From NCBI GenBank assembly GCA_003255065.1, contig QAOA01005290.1, forward strand, positions 37,955 through 101,954: a DNA stretch of 64,000 bases. Reading direction: 5' to 3'. Position 1 is the first letter of the stretch, and the number at the start of each line of letters is the position of its first letter. Made by a program: the position numbers and the translations under genes. The notes beneath the pieces were generated by a model that was not told the DNA's origin, did not search any database, and was given only the letters and a program-made list of their open reading frames with translations. Positions 60,776 through 64,000 of this stretch are shown here, one piece after another. Source of the stretch: Cercis canadensis. Lineage: Eukaryota > Streptophyta > Magnoliopsida > Fabales > Fabaceae.

Positions 60776-61120
60776 TAAATGATAGGAAAATGATCTCAAT
60801 TGTATTTAGAATATAGTGGTGTCAATATATAGAGATAAGAGAATAACAAACTTAGGAATATTCCTAGTATGATCCTGTATTGGAAATAAAACAATTGAAT
60901 ATATAACCTAATCATATCTACAGGATTATAGGCATGTGATTGTCATGTGGTTAGTACTCCATTATGCCCCCTCAAGATGGTGGGAGGATTAAGGACACCA
61001 ATCTTGTCTTGTAGGGTTTGAAACAGTGGTCCAAGAATGTGAAGAGAAAGTTGTGGTTTAACTAGCTTCTCTATCCTATCCATCTCAATTTTATTTTTTG
61101 TATTCCTTTTTCCTATTCCA
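60776..61120. other. Unassigned leader-like sequence
   Basis: It contains GGAATATTCCTAG and CCCCCTCAAGATGGTG, motifs common in non-coding parts of plant Copia elements, ahead of the gag fragment at 61121. No LTR ends or primer site could be fixed. Confidence 0.4.
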
Positions 61121-62066
61121 ATGGCCACATCCTCCACCTTTATTCCCTTCCACCATGCCACCAACCCCACTGACCTCATCACCATTAACATTTCCAACTT
61201 GGTCATCAAACTCACCAGCAACAACTATGTTGCCTGGGCTAAACAAATGAAGTCTATATTAATAGACTATGGCCATGTGGGCTACATCATTGGCTCCACC
61301 CTTTGTCCTCCACCCACCATTCAACATCATGGTGAGGATGTTGAGAATCCTCTTTGCACTTTTTGGATTTGACAGGACCATTATCTGCTGCTAGCTATCA
61401 TGACAGCCTGCGATCTTGATGCTCGTGTTGTCATCTCTCAAGCATCCACTTCTCAAGAAGCTTGGGAACAGCTTTGTCGTGCATTTTCGAATCATTCTCA
61501 GTCTAGAATTATGACCTTGAAAGAACACCTGTCCAACCTCACCAAAAGAACCGCTTCTATTGCTGAATATCTTCGAAATGTGAAGAGCATCTTGGATGAA
61601 CTTGCTGTTATAGGTCTTCCCCTTGATGACATTGACTTGGTGCTTCACTGCCTCAATGGCCTTGGCTCTTCCTACATGGAGATTGCTACAGCCATCCGCG
61701 TGCTTGAGACTCCCAATTCGTTTGATGAATTATTTGGGACTTTTACTGATTAAGAGTCCTATTTGAAGAAGGAAGACAACTCTCTTGCTGCTCCTATTTC
61801 TGCTCACCATTAACGGCGCAACAATTCCCAATATCCACCTCGCCAACACTGGTTCACTAGCTCTTCCAATCAGTCACATTCCCAGCCACACTCCACCTCT
61901 TCAGATAACACACGCAAGCCTCAATCCACCTTCATTTGCCAGTATTGCAACTGAAGAGGGCACATTGCCAAATTCTGTTTTAAAATAAGCAATAACCCCA
62001 ATGTCTCTCCCTCTGCACATGCTGCCACAACCACTGTTACGCCTAAGTCTCACTGGCTCATTGAAA
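61121..62066 (+). pseudogene. Copia gag fragment (short-LTR lineage)
   Basis: ATG at 61121 begins a Copia gag: NISNLVIKLTSNNYVAWAKQ, then SQEAWEQLCRAFSNHSQSRI, KSILDELAVIGLPLDD. A zinc-knuckle-like CQYCN-RGHIAKFCF near 61940 has its fourth ligand spacing kept but a stop inside. Stops at about 61370, 61751 and 61813 break it. At about 62066 the sequence switches abruptly to a different gag on the opposite strand. Confidence 0.8.
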
Positions 62067-62561
62067 GGTCCATATTCAGTAGGAAGAGAATTGAGAATGA
62101 AATGTACAAGGAATGATTTAGATATCTCAACTTCATGGGACAACAATTTTGAAGCAATATCCCTCATTTCCATAATGTGCTCACGACACTCCTACTTTTG
62201 TCATGTTTCATTCTTGAAAGCTTATTCATCAATGTGCTGGCCAATGCCTTATCAGAGCTCACAAATTGCTCTTCAATGGCCTTCATATAAGCAATGGTTG
62301 TATCACATTGAGGAATAGAACCCCTAATGGTCTTGCTTATATGAGACTTGATGAGCATCAAACTTAAGCGATTATATCACTCCCACTATTCATAGTGAGC
62401 TCTTTAGGCTTGGGTACTTTCTTCTGTGGGAGGAAGGGGTACCTCACTCACACGGAATGCCAAGTCCAAATCCCAGCACCTAAGGGTCAAATAGATTTGG
62501 TCTTTCCAGTCAGAATAATTTTTACCAGTCAACATTAGAACATTAGGGTTACTATTCATAT
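62066..62561 (-). pseudogene. Second Copia gag fragment, opposite strand
   Basis: From ATG at 62561 the minus strand reads MLTGKNYSDWKDQIYLTL, RVSEVPLPPTEEST, RLSLMLIKSHISKTIRGSIP, IEEQFVSSDKALASTLMNKL and FLVHFILNSLPTEYGPF, a different Copia gag lineage. Two stops sit near 62400 and a frame change lies near 62175. Homology ends at GPF (about 62066), the junction with the plus-strand gag. Confidence 0.85.
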
Positions 62562-62584
62562 AGGCACTAATAGGAAAAGCTGCA

Positions 62585-63805
62585 TGTTGTGAGAAATCTT
62601 AACGCAAGTGTACGTTATCGTTTCCAAGTAATAAGATGAGACAGAGTTATCGTTCCCACGAGGACTAATGTATCAACTATTGAAATTGGGTTAACCTTAA
62701 TTTTATATAATCAATCAATATGGAGATATTTTCAAGAAAAAACTAAAATAGGATGAAAACAAACTTAAACCAGCCAAATAACAAACTAAACCAGTAAAGT
62801 GATAGAATTATCAAGAGAGAAAACATCTAGGGCTTTTTATTTCACCATAGCTATTCCGATTTGCTATTCCTAATTCATTAACCAAGAACACTCTTTCTAA
62901 TTGCTAGCCAAGAACCCTAAATTATTTATTAGCCTTTCCCAAGGTCAAACAAAAGTATTTCTAAGTTATGAATCCACGATATTCCTATGTGAATTGCGAA
63001 CAACCTAGAAATTCGCTTAATTCTATGGTTCTTTTTAAATAGCTACATAGGCCATGGAGGTATATTCTTATCCTACATGCAACCTATGATCTTAATCTCT
63101 ATGATCTTTAATTACAAATTACCTCCCAGTCTCATTGTAATTATCTAATCAACTAATTGGTGATCAAGCAATTAGAAGCATGAAGACTTGAGAAGAAGAA
63201 GATAATTAATAAAGGAGTTCTTGAATTAAAGAAATAGAAAATCAAAAATCTTCCTAGCTAGGCTACATCATAGCCCTAGAAGGGAATTTAGTTCATAGCA
63301 AAAGAAAAGAACATGATAGAATCAAATCCAAACATAATTCAAAGGGAAGAAGAATGAAAACTCTGTTATGGAGTCCGAATCAGCTCCACAAATCTTGTCT
63401 TCAATCCTTGTTTTTGCTCTCCTCCTTGCCTCCAAAAAGTTTAGAAAAGAATCCCCCAAAAAATTGCTAAAAGTCTCTATTTATACCCCTAAGAAAAAGC
63501 CCTAAGGAAAAATAGGAAAAAGGACACGTATTTAGAAATCTGGCACGGGCGCCGCGACCCTCGCACGCGGTACAAAAATACCAATTTTGTCTTACATGAG
63601 CGCCACAGCTCTTGATTTCTAGCGCCACGGCTCTTGGATTCTATCAAAACCTTTCATTTCTTCACTTCAAACCATGAAACCTATGAACCTTCATTTAAAC
63701 CTACAATTTAACAAAAATAGTGCATTAGATGGCAACAAATCTCAAAGAACAACTAAATAATTAAGTGAAATATATCCAAAGAGTGGATGTAAGACCCACT
63801 CAACA
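62585..63805 (-). mobile_element. Solo LTR, 1221 bp
   Basis: Minus-strand ends are TGTTGAGTGGGTC and TTCTCACAACA, with the exact 5-bp duplication CTGCA (62580-62584 and 63806-63810). It shares the core blocks and the CGATAACGTACACTTGCG end motif with the solo LTR at 19323-20513. It inserted 24 bp upstream of the minus-strand gag start. Confidence 0.92.
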
Positions 63806-63810
63806 CTGCA

Positions 63811-64000
63811 CATACCAAGGACACATATTAATATTATGAAGCTTAAAATTCACAATTACTTTACATATAAATTCTAACCTTCCTATGGGCAAAGGTCACA
63901 ATACATGCATAGAATTTATATTCTTTATCCAATAAGACTAGTAGATATTTCATTAGATTATATACTATCTTATTTAGATTATTAAAACAATCACTCCCCT
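63811..64000. other. Right edge, unassigned
   Basis: AT-rich sequence that probably continues the leader or LTR of the minus-strand Copia fragment. Nothing specific was recognised. Confidence 0.35.

Noticed and set aside
1-64000. CRISPR arrays, bacterial operons, ribosomal RNA or tRNA genes
   Set aside because: None seen. The repeats are transposon-derived and the tRNA-like matches are retroelement primer sites.

Overview
This window is nuclear DNA from a flowering plant, most likely a woody eudicot. The evidence is AT-rich sequence, GT-AG introns, a MIR160 hairpin, a legume-type lectin relic and several plant LTR-retrotransposon lineages. The species cannot be named from the sequence. Most of the window is transposable elements in different states of decay. 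Only one protein gene, one microRNA gene and one small unidentified gene look potentially functional.

Layout. 1-17.9 kb: a minus-strand gene for a plant PRUNE/DHHA2-type phosphoesterase-like protein. Eleven exons are visible (17931 down to 1280) and the 3' end lies beyond the left edge. Its introns carry a solo Sirevirus LTR, a chimeric Copia remnant, two non-autonomous hAT elements, foldback MITEs and a degraded Copia 5' end. 18.65-18.73 kb: MIR160 on the minus strand. 19.3-23.9 kb: two solo LTRs in opposite orientation. 25.3-28.3 kb: a duplicated legume-lectin locus, both copies broken. 29.3-30.7 kb: a possible small plus-strand gene of unknown function. 31.4-31.9 kb: a LINE reverse-transcriptase fragment. 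33.2-42.2 kb: a complete 9.0 kb non-autonomous LTR element (LARD-like) with 2.65-2.8 kb LTRs and a 5-bp target duplication. 42.8-43.3 kb: a truncated CCCH zinc-finger-protein pseudogene. 46.9-60.8 kb: a bystin pseudogene split by a 13.1 kb Sirevirus (Copia). That Sirevirus has decayed gag-pol plus a third ORF, and two solo LTRs of another family are nested in it head to head. 61.1-62.6 kb: two Copia gag fragments joined in opposite orientations. 62.6-63.8 kb: another solo LTR.

Both complete elements and all six solo LTRs have 5-bp target-site duplications that can be read directly, so their boundaries are exact. The window therefore records insertion followed by unequal recombination: six solo LTRs against two complete elements. 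The nesting order in the Sirevirus is clear: bystin pseudogene, then Sirevirus, then the two solo-LTR insertions.

The most unusual signal is in the LTRs of the 9 kb element. Each LTR has four diverged copies of a two-hairpin module with 43-44 nt between the hairpins. The hairpin stems change sequence while keeping pairing, and the loops are conserved. This looks like selected RNA (or DNA) structure in a non-coding retroelement. Single-N positions at 4402, 36917 and 41186 sit between near-identical direct duplications of 225, 348 and about 150 bp. These look like unmerged contig overlaps, not biology.
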